Part shown: positions 27,873 to 36,551 of the stretch, one piece after another
How positions within the stretch are numbered: position 1 is the stretch's first letter
Layout: each line of letters opens with the position of its first letter
Assembly (NCBI RefSeq): GCF_022829365.1
Contig: NZ_JAKSYJ010000220.1
Span: forward strand, 1 to 64,000
DNA: 64,000 nucleotides
Source of the DNA: Methylobacterium sp. J-077
GTDB taxonomy: Bacteria > Pseudomonadota > Alphaproteobacteria > Rhizobiales > Beijerinckiaceae
Reading direction: 5' to 3'
Notes under the pieces: generated by a model
What the model was told of the DNA's origin: nothing
Database searches by the model: none
Seen by the model: only the letters and a program-made list of their open reading frames with translations
Translations under genes and position numbers: made by a program

Positions 27873-28817
27873 ATGCGCACGCTGATCGTCGGAGCCGGGG
27901 CGACCGGCGGCTATTACGGGGCGCGGCTCGCCGAGTCGGGCGCAGACGTGACCTTCCTGGTCCGCGCGGCCCGGGCCGAAAAGCTGGCCGCGAACGGGCT
28001 GGTGCTGCACTCGCCGCTGGGCGACCTGCATTTGGCCGCCCCGCCCACCGTCACGGCCGTCACGCTGGGGCAAGCCGGCGCGTTCGATCTGGTGCTGCTG
28101 TCGTGCAAGGCCTACGACCTCGACAGCGCCCTCGCCGACTTGGCGCCCGCCGTGGGGGCGCAGACCGCGATCCTGCCGGTGCTCAACGGGATGTCGCATC
28201 TCGACGCCCTCGACGCCAAGTTCGGCGCGGAGCGGGTGCTCGGCGGCTGCTGCGCCATCGCGGCGACCCTCGCGCCGGACGGGGCGATCCGGCACATGAG
28301 CGAGCTGTGCAGCATCACCTACGGCGAGCGGGACGGGTCGCGCTCGCCCCGGATCGAGGCGATCGACGCGCTGATGCGCGGCCTGAAGTTCCAGGCTTGC
28401 CTCAGCGACGTGATCCTGCTGGAGATGTGGGAGAAATGGGTGTTCCTCGCGAGCCTCGCGGGCGCCACGACCCTGATGCGGGCCGCGATCGGCGACATCG
28501 TGGCGGCGCCCGGCGGCGCGGCGTTCATCGCCGCTCTTCACACGGAGTGCACGACGATCGCGGCGGCGAGCGGGTTCGAGCCCCGCGGCGTGGTCGCCGA
28601 GCGGGCGCGGGCGCAGCTCACGGCCCAGGGCTCGACATTCACCGCCTCGATGCTGCGCGACATCGAGAATGGCGGCCGGATCGAGGCCGACCACGTGATC
28701 GGCGACCTGATCGCCCGCGCCGGCCGGCTCGTCCCGGAGGCGACGTTCCCGCTGCTGGAACAGGTCTATGCGGGGCTCAAGGCCTACGAGGCCCGGCGGA
28801 CGCGGGAAGCGGCCTGA
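27873..28817 (+). CDS. 2-dehydropantoate 2-reductase family protein
   Basis: A 314-residue ApbA/PanE-fold enzyme. MRTLIVGAGATGGYYGARL is the NADP-binding start, the catalytic Lys lies in LLSCKAYDL, and the C-terminal helical domain has EMWEKWVFLASLAGATTLMR. PanE reduces ketopantoate to pantoate in CoA synthesis, but paralogues with other ketoacid substrates are common, so the exact substrate is open. ATG 27873 follows CGGAGA. A stem-loop with arms ACGTGGT and ACCACGT lies in the leader at 27741-27760. Confidence 0.88.
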   Translation: MRTLIVGAGATGGYYGARLAESGADVTFLVRAARAEKLAANGLVLHSPLGDLHLAAPPTVTAVTLGQAGAFDLVLLSCKAYDLDSALADLAPAVGAQTAILPVLNGMSHLDALDAKFGAERVLGGCCAIAATLAPDGAIRHMSELCSITYGERDGSRSPRIEAIDALMRGLKFQACLSDVILLEMWEKWVFLASLAGATTLMRAAIGDIVAAPGGAAFIAALHTECTTIAAASGFEPRGVVAERARAQLTAQGSTFTASMLRDIENGGRIEADHVIGDLIARAGRLVPEATFPLLEQVYAGLKAYEARRTREAA

Positions 28818-28838
28818 GCCGCGTCCCGCATCGGGCCC

Positions 28839-29009
28839 TCAGTAGCGGCCGGGCGGCGGCGGGGGCGGGTTGCCGTATTCAAGCTGTGTCTTGGCATCGA
28901 CCGGCCGGCGCGGCGGCGGGGTGAGATCGGGGGCGGCCGGGGCGCTCGCGCAGGCGGCGAGGGTGGCGGCGACGAGCCCGGCAAGGGTCAAGCGAACGAC
29001 GGACGACAT
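28839..29009 (-). CDS. Small lipoprotein, 56 residues
   Basis: MSSVVRLTLAGLVAATLAAC is a lipoprotein signal peptide with lipobox LAAC (Cys20). The mature peptide is only ~37 residues, Pro-rich, and ends PPPPPPGRY. It is probably a short outer- or inner-membrane anchored protein of the kind scattered through Methylobacterium genomes; no function is known. It ends 22 bases after the convergent panE-like gene. The start has GCCTCAGCTC upstream on its strand, so its ribosome-binding site is weak. Confidence 0.7.
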   Translation of the reverse strand: MSSVVRLTLAGLVAATLAACASAPAAPDLTPPPRRPVDAKTQLEYGNPPPPPPGRY

Positions 29010-29223
29010 GAGCTGAGGCACTCCCGGGCATGCCCCTTTGGCGGAACGCACTGGTCCGCGGCGGGAGGATGCCATACGACACGGGCCGGCCCCGTGTCGC
29101 GGGACCACCCACGATCCGGTCTGAGCCAGGATCGTGCTGGAAGCTCGGCCGTACCGTGGCGGCATCGTGGGCCAAGCGTGGCCGTTTCGCGTCGACCTCG
29201 ACCCATTCAAAAGGATCCGGACC

Positions 29224-30525
29224 CTGACCCCCGCCGCCCGTTGCTCCGCTGCCATCGAAGTCCTGACCGATATCACGGAGCGCCGCCGTCCGGCCGCTGA
29301 CGCGCTCAAGGATTGGGGCCTCGCGCATCGCTTCGCCGGCTCCGGCGATCGGGCGGGGATCGCCAGCCTGGTCTACGACGCCCTGCGCCGACGGGCATCC
29401 GCCGCCTGGATCATGGGCTCGGAGGCGCCGCGTGCAGTGCTGATCGGCTCCCTACGGCTGCAGCAGGGGCTCGCCGCCGCCTCGGTAGCCGCCCTGTTCT
29501 CGGGCGAGCGCTTCGCCCCCGAGCCGCTGAGCGACGACGAGCGCGCGCGCCTGGAATCCGGGACGCTGGAGGAGGCTCCGCCCGAGGTGGCGGGCGATGC
29601 TCCGGCCTTCGTGCTGCCCGAGCTGACCGCGGCGCTCGGTGACGACCTGATCCCCGAATTGAAGGCGCTGGCCCGGCGTGCGCCCCTCGACATACGCGTC
29701 AACGCCCTGCGCGGCGGCCGGAACGACCTGATGCCGGCGCTCGCCGGATACGAGGCCGCCCCGACCCCGCACGCGCCACTCGGCGTCCGGATCCCGATTG
29801 GCGCCGACGGCCGCGGCCCGGCGCTCCATGTCGAGCCCGAGTTCCTGGACGGCTGGTACGAGATCCAGGACGAGGGCTCGCAGCTCGCCGCCCTGCTGGC
29901 CGATCCGCAGGCCGGCGAGACCATCGTCGATCTCTGCGCCGGCGGCGGCGGCAAGACCCTGGCGCTGGCCTCTCAGACCAAGAACGGCGCCAGGCTGATC
30001 GCCACCGACGGCGATCCGCGCCGGCTCGCGCCGATCCACGAGCGCCTGCGCCGGTCCGGGGCCACAGTCGAGGTGCGCACGCCGCGCAGCGGCAGGGCCC
30101 GGGCCGACGTGCTTGAGGATCTCGACGGCACGGTCGACCGGGTGCTGGTCGACGCTCCCTGCACCGGCTCGGGGACTTGGCGGCGCAACCCGGACGCCAA
30201 GTGGCGGCTGCGCCCCGGCAGCCTAGCTTTGCGCATCGCCGAGCAGTCCCAGGTCCTCGACCGGGCGGCCAAGCTGGTGCGGCCCGGCGGGTGGATCGTC
30301 TACATCACCTGCTCGCTGCTGCCCGCCGAGAACGACGCGGCCGTGGCCGGGCTGCTGTCGCGCTGGCGCGGACGCTTCGATGCCGTGCCGGCGGAGACCG
30401 TGCTGGCTGCCGGCCCGCCGAGCCTGGCAGCCGCCGTGCGCCAGACCGCCCACGGCCTGCAGATGACCCCGCTGCGGACCGGCACCGACGGCTTTTACGT
30501 CTCCGTGATCACCCGGCGCAGCTGA
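29224..30525 (+). CDS. RsmB/NOP-family RNA (cytosine-5) methyltransferase
   Basis: A ~433-residue methyltransferase of the RsmB/Fmu family, which makes m5C in rRNA. An N-terminal NusB-like helical domain (PAARCSAAIEVLTDI) precedes a class I core with DLCAGGGGKTLALA (SAM site), VDAPCTGSGTWRRNPD (motif IV Cys) and YITCSLLPAEN (motif VI catalytic Cys). Homologues begin close to TPAARCSAAIEVL, which here follows a CTG codon at 29224 preceded by AAAAGGA. If CTG is not used, GTG at 29167 or 29134 would add 19-30 residues of unconserved leader. Confidence 0.88.
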   Translation: MTPAARCSAAIEVLTDITERRRPAADALKDWGLAHRFAGSGDRAGIASLVYDALRRRASAAWIMGSEAPRAVLIGSLRLQQGLAAASVAALFSGERFAPEPLSDDERARLESGTLEEAPPEVAGDAPAFVLPELTAALGDDLIPELKALARRAPLDIRVNALRGGRNDLMPALAGYEAAPTPHAPLGVRIPIGADGRGPALHVEPEFLDGWYEIQDEGSQLAALLADPQAGETIVDLCAGGGGKTLALASQTKNGARLIATDGDPRRLAPIHERLRRSGATVEVRTPRSGRARADVLEDLDGTVDRVLVDAPCTGSGTWRRNPDAKWRLRPGSLALRIAEQSQVLDRAAKLVRPGGWIVYITCSLLPAENDAAVAGLLSRWRGRFDAVPAETVLAAGPPSLAAAVRQTAHGLQMTPLRTGTDGFYVSVITRRS

Positions 30526-30655
30526 GACGGCGCTTCTCCGGAACCACGCCCCCGTCTCGCGGCGTTGGGCGAGGGATGTGTCAGGAGATCGCCATGCCCG
30601 AACCCGTCCGCGGCGTCGTCCGGACCCGATTCTGAGCGACGCGCGGGACCGGTTC

Positions 30656-31660
30656 ATGCACCTCGACCGCCGTCTCCTGCTGGCAGGCCTGAGCACCGCT
30701 CTCGGCCTGCGCGGGGCGAAGTCCCAGGAAAATCCCCCGGAGCCGGCGCCGCACGAGTCGATCCGCGCCCTCCCGCGCTCGCTGCCCGGGGCGGATCTGC
30801 AGGTCATTGACCTGTGGCCCGGTGATCCGCCGGGGGGCGGCAAGGGGCCCGAGGCAGACGGTTACCGCTACGTCGAGGGTGTTTCGGGCGACGTCACCCG
30901 GGTGGCCAAGCCTTGCCTGCTGGCGATGCGGCCGGCCAATCCCAACGGTGCGGCGATCATCGTGGCGGCCGGGGGCGGCTACCAGTTCATCGCGCTGGGC
31001 AACGAGGGCGTGCCGGTCGGGCGCGTGCTGAACGCGGCGGGCATCACGGTCTTCCTGCTGGTCTATCGCCTGCCCGCGGAGGGGTGGGGGTCCGGCCCCG
31101 ACGCGCCCAGGCAGGACGCGCAGCGCGCCCTGCGGCTGGTGCGGGCGCGCGGCCCGGAATACGGCATCGACCCAGCCCGGGTCGGCGTGCTCGGCTTCTC
31201 GGCAGGCGGCCACCTGATGGGCGAGACCGCCGTCGGCACCGCCAGCAACCTCTACGCGCCCGTGGACGAGTCCGACGCGCAGCCGGTGCGGCCGATCCTG
31301 GCCGGACTGATCTACCCGGTCATCACCATGCGCAAGCCGTTCGATCGGACCGCCACGCGCCGGATCCTGGTCGGCGACGAGGTCACCCCGTTCGAGATGA
31401 AGACCTATTCGGTCGACCTCCAGGTCGGGCCGGAGACGCCCCCGACGTTTCTGGTTCAGGCGATCGACGATCCGGTGGCGGTCGCCGACCATCCGCTGCT
31501 GATGTTCTCGGCGCTGCGCAAGGCGCGGGTGCTGGCGGAGTTGCACCTGTTCGAGCGCGGCGGCCATGGGTTTGGGCTCGGCGCCCCGGGAACGCCGGCC
31601 GCCGCCTGGCCGGGTCTGTTCCTGGCCTGGATCCGACTCCACGGCTTCCTGCGGCACTAG
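30656..31660 (+). CDS. Secreted alpha/beta hydrolase (acetylxylan-esterase-like), probable Tat substrate
   Basis: A 334-residue hydrolase. The N-terminus MHLDRRLLLAGLSTALGL has a twin-arginine pair before a hydrophobic stretch, suggesting Tat export. The mature domain has VAAGGGYQFIALGNEG (oxyanion region), the nucleophile elbow GFSAGGH and a final HGFGLG His, as in BD-FAE-type carbohydrate esterases. Substrate is not determined. The open frame extends 26 residues upstream, but the signal peptide begins at 30656. A palindromic repeat element follows the stop. Confidence 0.82.
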   Translation: MHLDRRLLLAGLSTALGLRGAKSQENPPEPAPHESIRALPRSLPGADLQVIDLWPGDPPGGGKGPEADGYRYVEGVSGDVTRVAKPCLLAMRPANPNGAAIIVAAGGGYQFIALGNEGVPVGRVLNAAGITVFLLVYRLPAEGWGSGPDAPRQDAQRALRLVRARGPEYGIDPARVGVLGFSAGGHLMGETAVGTASNLYAPVDESDAQPVRPILAGLIYPVITMRKPFDRTATRRILVGDEVTPFEMKTYSVDLQVGPETPPTFLVQAIDDPVAVADHPLLMFSALRKARVLAELHLFERGGHGFGLGAPGTPAAAWPGLFLAWIRLHGFLRH

Positions 31661-31665
31661 CATTC

Positions 31666-31719
31666 CGAGTCGCATCGTCTTGTTCCGAAGCCGGCAACCA
31701 CCTTTCGGGACGATGCTCT
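31666..31719. repeat. Dispersed stem-loop repeat (GCATCGTC family), copy 1
   Basis: GCATCGTC (31672-31679) pairs with GACGATGC (31709-31716), and inner arms CCGAA and TTCGG extend the stem. The same sequence pattern recurs at 49676-49722. It sits between two convergent genes and overlaps the stop codon of the O-antigen-ligase-like gene, where it could act as a bidirectional terminator or mRNA stabiliser. Confidence 0.65.
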
Positions 31720-32950
31720 AGCTTTCGCGCAGCCGGTGGAGCTTGGCGACCTTCGGGCGGCTGGTGCGGAACTGGCCGCGCTCCACCGCCACGAACACCA
31801 CGATGGCGATGGCGATGATGCTGAGCCACCAGATCGCCGTGAGGCCGACACCGAGGCAGGCCACCGTGAAGGCGGCGGCGAAGCAGCCCATCGCCCCCGG
31901 GACCAGGGCCGGGATGTCCCGGCCGCCCCGGCGGATCGACGCGTAGAGCGCGAAGGCGGCGGCCAGCGCGCCGACGATCCCGAGCTCGTACCAGAACTCG
32001 AACAGGGCCGTGTTCGGTGCGTTCAGGGGTACCAACCCGACCAGGCGCCCGCGCAGGGCTGTCTCGAAGCCGTGGCCGGTGATGAGCCGCACGGGGTCGG
32101 TAGTCACGACCTTCTGCCAGCTCTTCAGCGACAGCGCAGCCGGCGACAGCGGCCCGAGCAGGGCGGCGCCGATCGGGCGGGCCAGGAACGGCAGCAGCGG
32201 CGCCACGGCCAGCAGCGCGGCCGAGACGGTCGCGGTCAGGGTCACCCCCAGCTTGGGCCGGTAGCTCGTCACCGCGAAGGCCAGCGCTCCCACCGCCAGG
32301 GCGGCGATCTGCGTGGCGTCCGGCTGGACCGTCAGCGCCAGGGCGACCAGCAGGGCGAGCCCAAGCGCCTCGCGGTCGCGCCGCCGGGACCGGAGCCAAG
32401 CGAGCGCCGGCCAGACCAGCAGGATCAGTAGGATCAGGCCGCGGTCGAGCGCGCCGTCGTCGTCGATGCCGGGGGGCGCTAGATGGGCGCCGAACAACCC
32501 GAGCACGATCGCCACGATCGAGCCGGCCACGACCCCCAGCGGCAGCAGGTAGAGGTTCGCCGAGCGCATCCGGTCGGGCAGGGCGAAATAGCCGAGCAGC
32601 GCCAGCCCGATCGTCGCCGCGAGGTTGGCCAGCCGCTCGACCGCCGGGCCGAAGAACGGCGTCCAGGTCAGCGACAGGATTGACCACAGCACCACCAGCA
32701 TGCCGGCCAGGAAGGCCGGCGCGGTCAGGAGCCGGGACACGGCCGGGCGCACCGGGCGCTGGCGCCGGTCGATCGCGCTGGCGATGATCAGCAGCACCAC
32801 GGCGATCGGCGCCAGGATCACGGTGGCGCGGCGGGCGACCTGCGCCAGCACCGGCAGGATGACGAACAGGCCGAAGAAGCCGATGCGCCGCAGCAGGGCG
32901 GCGGCGTCGAGCGCCGGATCGATCGTGGTGGAGTTCGACGCGCGCGGCAT
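31718..32950 (-). CDS. O-antigen ligase / polysaccharide polymerase-like membrane protein
   Basis: A 410-residue integral membrane protein with about 11 hydrophobic segments. Near the C-terminal third a loop reads GHGFETALRGRLVG then APNTALFEFWYELGIVGAL, the pattern of the Wzy/WaaL O-antigen ligase superfamily (the HN/E-type periplasmic loop). It likely joins or polymerises surface sugars, though no glycosyltransferase genes are adjacent. ATG 32950 follows GAGAAGGC. The terminal codons lie in a dispersed repeat. Confidence 0.75.
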   Translation of the reverse strand: MPRASNSTTIDPALDAAALLRRIGFFGLFVILPVLAQVARRATVILAPIAVVLLIIASAIDRRQRPVRPAVSRLLTAPAFLAGMLVVLWSILSLTWTPFFGPAVERLANLAATIGLALLGYFALPDRMRSANLYLLPLGVVAGSIVAIVLGLFGAHLAPPGIDDDGALDRGLILLILLVWPALAWLRSRRRDREALGLALLVALALTVQPDATQIAALAVGALAFAVTSYRPKLGVTLTATVSAALLAVAPLLPFLARPIGAALLGPLSPAALSLKSWQKVVTTDPVRLITGHGFETALRGRLVGLVPLNAPNTALFEFWYELGIVGALAAAFALYASIRRGGRDIPALVPGAMGCFAAAFTVACLGVGLTAIWWLSIIAIAIVVFVAVERGQFRTSRPKVAKLHRLRES

Positions 32951-33067
32951 CTTGCGCCTTCTCCCGGACCGAGGCGGCCGGATCACGTTCGATACGCAAG
33001 CCCCGCGCAAGCCGCTGTAGACCCTGAGCAACACTCCCGGGTCCGCTCATCCCGATCCGCCGCCGGT

Positions 33068-33592
33068 TCAGGCGGTCCGCGTGGTCTCCCGGGGGCGCCG
33101 GCGCACCAGGCGCAGGCCAACATCCGAGAGCACGCGCCAGCCGCCCCAGGCGGCCAGGAACCCGATCAGCCCGGCCGCGAGCCCATCGGCATTGGTCGGG
33201 ACCGCCGGGCTGAAGTCCTGATAGGCCGCGTGTGCCACCGGGACATCCGGATCGCGCAGCATCGCGACCACCCGGCCGAGCGGACTCGTGGCCGAGGCCA
33301 GGGCCTGCTGCTGGGAACTCAGCCGAGCGAGCCGGGCGATGTCGGCCTGGGCGGCCTCGCCGCGCCGGGCCACGAGCTGGTCGGGGTTGGCGCGCAGCCG
33401 GTCGACCGCGCCGTCGCGAGTGGTGCCGGAAGCCTGCGCGTCCGATTCGAGCACCGCCACCTGCCGGCGCAACTCGTCGACGGCGCCGCCGATCCGCTGC
33501 GCGTATTGCTGCGCGAATTCGGGCGCCTGCGCGGCGATCACGCCGCCGAGCAGGCCGAGGGCGAGGCCGAAAGTGCGGAACACGCGGAACAC
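33068..33592 (-). CDS. DUF2937 family membrane protein
   Basis: A 174-residue protein with a hydrophobic segment at each end (FGLALGLLGGVIAAQ; GLAAGLIGFLAAWGGWRVL) flanking a central alpha-helical, probably coiled-coil periplasmic region. EFAQQYAQRIGGAVDELRRQ is the DUF2937 signature. Function unknown. It is separated from the WD40 gene by 69 bases on the same strand. Confidence 0.85.
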   Translation of the reverse strand: MFRVFRTFGLALGLLGGVIAAQAPEFAQQYAQRIGGAVDELRRQVAVLESDAQASGTTRDGAVDRLRANPDQLVARRGEAAQADIARLARLSSQQQALASATSPLGRVVAMLRDPDVPVAHAAYQDFSPAVPTNADGLAAGLIGFLAAWGGWRVLSDVGLRLVRRRPRETTRTA

Positions 33593-33661
33593 GTCAGACC
33601 CTCCAGCCGGGCGACTCGATGCAGCGGAAACAAAGCATGGCTGTCGCCAGGTGACAAAAAC

Positions 33662-34675
33662 TCAAGCGGGCAGCGTCAGCAGGCCGGCCTTGCCGTCGGC
33701 GCAGCCGAACAGCATCCGGTTGCCGCGCGCGTCCCAGGCCAGCGCGGTGATGCCGCTGCCCTGAACCGCCGGCCGCACCAGCAACTCCGAGGCGTCGGTG
33801 AAGCGCACCAGCAGGATGCAGCCATCCTCGTAGCCGACCGCCAGCACCGGCGCCTTCGGGTGGAACGCTACCCGTGAGACCCGGGCGGGGCGGACGCCGC
33901 ATTCCCGCGGAGCCTTGCCGGTGGGGCCTTCCTTGGAATCGAACGGCCAGACAATCGCCGCCTCGGCGCCGCCGGTAGCGAGCCAATGCCCGTCCGACGA
34001 CCACGACACCGACCGGACCTTGCCGGGATAGCCCGACATCCGCATGTGGCCGCGATCCGGCTGCAGGCGCCAGCCGTGCAGGGCGTTCTCCTGCATGGTC
34101 GAGACCACGAAGCGGCCGTCCGGCGACCAGGTCACGTCGATATGGGAGCCCTTCCAGGTCACCATTTCGGCGGGGGTCTCCAGATTCGGAAACCACAGGC
34201 TGACGCCGTTGTAGTGCGCGACGCCGAGTCGGTAGCCCTTCGGGGCGAAGACCAGGCCGCGAGCGGTGGACGGGGCGGTGAAGCTCTTCTCCCGGCCCTT
34301 GGCGTCCCGGGCGACCACCGCGCGCCCGGCGGACCAGGCCACGGAACCGTCCGGGTGCAGCGCCAGGGCGTCGATCCAGGCGCCGCCCTTGGCCGTGCCG
34401 AGTTCCTGGGTGACACCGCCAGCCCGGATCTCGACCACACGGCCGTCGTCGCCTCCCGTGACCAGGCGGTCCTGGCTTCCGGCCGCCACCAGGATCCCGC
34501 TGTCGGGATGGGCGGCGATGCGGGTGCGGTCGTCGCCCTGTACGAGTACGACGGTGCCGTCGCTCAGTGCCAGGGCCGGGGCATCCTTCAGGAAATGCGC
34601 CGCGACCACGTGGGCGCCCAGCTCCAGCGGGGCGACGTGGCTGGTGAGGGACGGATGGCTGACGGAATCGCTCAT
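33662..34675 (-). CDS. WD40 repeat-containing protein
   Basis: A 337-residue beta-propeller protein with about seven repeats; visible units include IDALALHPDGSVAWSAGR, HIDVTWSPDGRFVVSTMQ, VRSVSWSSDGHWLATGG and ITALAWDARGNRMLFGCADG. No signal peptide, so a cytoplasmic scaffold is likely. Its ATG overlaps the TGA of the upstream DUF1275 gene (ATGA), giving tight translational coupling. Function unknown. Confidence 0.88.
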   Translation of the reverse strand: MSDSVSHPSLTSHVAPLELGAHVVAAHFLKDAPALALSDGTVVLVQGDDRTRIAAHPDSGILVAAGSQDRLVTGGDDGRVVEIRAGGVTQELGTAKGGAWIDALALHPDGSVAWSAGRAVVARDAKGREKSFTAPSTARGLVFAPKGYRLGVAHYNGVSLWFPNLETPAEMVTWKGSHIDVTWSPDGRFVVSTMQENALHGWRLQPDRGHMRMSGYPGKVRSVSWSSDGHWLATGGAEAAIVWPFDSKEGPTGKAPRECGVRPARVSRVAFHPKAPVLAVGYEDGCILLVRFTDASELLVRPAVQGSGITALAWDARGNRMLFGCADGKAGLLTLPA

Positions 34676-35346
34676 GGATACTCGACCTTCGTGCCCCGCT
34701 GGCCGGCGCGCAGGACCAAGAACGCGGTGATCAGCGCGAGCACCCCCGAGACCGCCGCCGGCGCGATCAGGGCGTAGAGGGCGAACGCTTCGTAGGCGAG
34801 CGCCCCCAGATAGGCGCCCAGCAGCAGGGACAACCAGACCAGCCCATCGCCGATCCAGCCGAACGGCGCGCCCGTGCGGGTGAGCGCCTTGGCGATCTTC
34901 TGCCCCAGGCTGAACAGGGCGCCGGTGACGAAGGTGGTGCCGGCCCGAAAACCCTGCACCTGAGCCAGCACGGCGTTCTGGGTGCCCATGGCGACGGCCA
35001 CGAAGAACGCGGCGAGCCCGAGCTCCGGGGTAGCGAGACCGAGGGCCAGGCCGCCGAGGATCAGCAGCGATTCGTAGGCGAGCACCACCGGGGTGGTCCA
35101 GCGCTGCGGCACCAGGATCGCCAGCCCGCTGCCGAGGATCGAGCCGGTCAGGAAGGCGGCCAGCAGGATCGCCGGCATCAGCATCCGGTGCGGCTGGGCC
35201 TGCGCGCCGAAGACAGCGAGCTGCGTGGTGTTGCCGCTCATGAACGAGGTGTAGAGGCCGCCGAGCCGCACGAAGCCCAGCGCATCGACGTAGCCGGCCA
35301 GGCCCGTGAGGACCAAGCCGGTGCCCAATTGCCAGGACCGGTTCAC
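34672..35346 (-). CDS. YoaK-family (DUF1275) membrane protein
   Basis: A 224-residue protein with six hydrophobic segments. LTGLAGYVDALGFVRLGGLYTSFMSGNTTQLAV is the DUF1275/YoaK pattern at the N-terminus, including the SGNTT motif. The family is of unknown function, possibly a transporter. It is the first gene of a two-gene operon with the WD40 protein. A CtrA-like box, GTAACGCACCGTTAA, lies 26 bases upstream of its start. Confidence 0.88.
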   Translation of the reverse strand: MNRSWQLGTGLVLTGLAGYVDALGFVRLGGLYTSFMSGNTTQLAVFGAQAQPHRMLMPAILLAAFLTGSILGSGLAILVPQRWTTPVVLAYESLLILGGLALGLATPELGLAAFFVAVAMGTQNAVLAQVQGFRAGTTFVTGALFSLGQKIAKALTRTGAPFGWIGDGLVWLSLLLGAYLGALAYEAFALYALIAPAAVSGVLALITAFLVLRAGQRGTKVEYP

Positions 35347-35371
35347 GGATCCGTTCTCCCGAAGCGTCTCG

Positions 35372-35386
35372 GTAACGCACCGTTAA
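35372..35386. promoter_or_regulatory. CtrA-like box
   Basis: GTAA-N7-TTAA (GTAACGCACCGTTAA) matches the CtrA consensus TTAA-N7-TTAA at 7 of 8 fixed positions. It lies in the 207-bp spacer between the divergent DUF1275 and response-regulator genes. CtrA binding is inferred from the motif alone. Confidence 0.35.
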
Positions 35387-35553
35387 CCATTTCGGCCGCT
35401 CCGTTCACCTGCGCCGGGGCGGGGTTAACGGGCCGTGCACCAAGTCCGAGCAATTCGATGCAATCACGGCGAACGCCGGGGCGGAGGGGCCCGTTGCTCC
35501 TTCGATCCGGCACGGGGCTACCGCGCCCCCGCCGGGTGAGTGGGAGTTGCGTC

Positions 35554-35982
35554 ATGATGTCGTTCGCCGCCGCCTTCGCCTGCCCGTCCATGCCCGCCCT
35601 GGATTCGGCCGCCGCGACCATCCTGGTGGTCGAGGACGAGCCGACCGTCTGCGAGCTGGCCGCCGAGGCGCTTCTCGAAGAGGGTTATCGGGTGCTCACC
35701 GCCGCGGATGCCTGGGAGGCCGAGGCGATCCTGGCGCGGGAGAGCGTGGACATGCTCTTCACCGATATCGACCTCGCCCGCAACACGAACGGTCTGACGC
35801 TGGCGCGCCGGGCCCGGAGCTTCTGCCCGGACCTGCCGGTGATCTACACGTCCGGGGGGCGCGCCTGCCTTCCGGCCGCCGACGCCGTGTCCGCATCGGT
35901 GTTCGTCCCGAAGCCGTACCGCCCCAGCCAGCTCGTGGCACTCACCAACGACATCCTGCGCGCCGCGCACCACCACGCCTGA
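35554..35982 (+). CDS. Single-domain response regulator
   Basis: A 142-residue receiver domain with no output domain. ATILVVEDEPTVCELAAEAL gives the acidic pocket, the phospho-acceptor Asp is in MLFTDIDLA, the Thr/Ser switch is in VIYTSGG and the conserved Lys is in FVPKPYRPSQL. Such proteins act as phospho-sinks or protein-interaction switches in alphaproteobacteria. No histidine kinase is nearby. The start has GGGAG at 35542 upstream. Confidence 0.88.
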   Translation: MMSFAAAFACPSMPALDSAAATILVVEDEPTVCELAAEALLEEGYRVLTAADAWEAEAILARESVDMLFTDIDLARNTNGLTLARRARSFCPDLPVIYTSGGRACLPAADAVSASVFVPKPYRPSQLVALTNDILRAAHHHA

Positions 35983-36009
35983 CCCCTGGACCGTCCGAGG
36001 AATCCCGCC

Positions 36010-36411
36010 ATGCGGCGCCCCCTGATCGCACCCGCCCTCGTCCTCGCCATGACGGCCTCCGCGGTGCCGGCCCGGGCGGCCTGCGACGTGAAGGGCGCCC
36101 AGATCGAGGAGGCGATCGCCGCCAAGAAAGAATTGCGCGAGGACGCCAACGCCCAGACGGTGCGCGACCTGCGCACGCTGCGCGACGCGGCGATCGTGCT
36201 GGAGACATACAAGTTTCCCGGCGAGTGCGAGGTCCTGCTCGGCATCGCCAAGTCGCTGCTTGCCAACCCCGACAAGACCATCGTCCGGGGCGGCGACACC
36301 GACGAGGACGAGGCGGAGAGCCTTGTCGAGGCCCGCGAGCCGAAGGCCAAGGTGCCGGCGGACGAGAAGGCGCCGGCCACGGCGAAGGCACCGGCCGCGA
36401 AGGCGAACTGA
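36010..36411 (+). CDS. Exported hypothetical protein
   Basis: A 133-residue protein with the signal peptide MRRPLIAPALVLAMTASAVPARA cleaved before ACDVKG. The mature part has two Cys (in ACDVKG and GECEVL) that could form a disulfide, a helical centre, and a Lys/Ala/Pro-rich tail of ~35 residues. I do not recognise the family. It follows the response regulator by 27 bases and is probably co-transcribed. Confidence 0.65.
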   Translation: MRRPLIAPALVLAMTASAVPARAACDVKGAQIEEAIAAKKELREDANAQTVRDLRTLRDAAIVLETYKFPGECEVLLGIAKSLLANPDKTIVRGGDTDEDEAESLVEAREPKAKVPADEKAPATAKAPAAKAN

Positions 36412-36462
36412 CGGCGGGAGACACCTCAAGCACCCCGGTTTAGGGTTCTCCCAATGATCCCC

Positions 36463-36485
36463 CCTGTCCTGCGGTCGAGGACAGG
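36463..36485 (+). terminator. Possible terminator
   Basis: CCTGTCCT and AGGACAGG form a perfect 8-bp stem with a 7-base loop, followed by AATTTGAG. It lies 51 bases after the exported-protein gene in a convergent spacer. The T-tract is short, so the call is tentative. Confidence 0.4.
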
Positions 36486-36551
36486 AATTTGAGCGATAAT
36501 CGCGCGCGGTGAGGTCGTCGTGCCGCGACAGTCACCCGATCGAAAGCGCCC

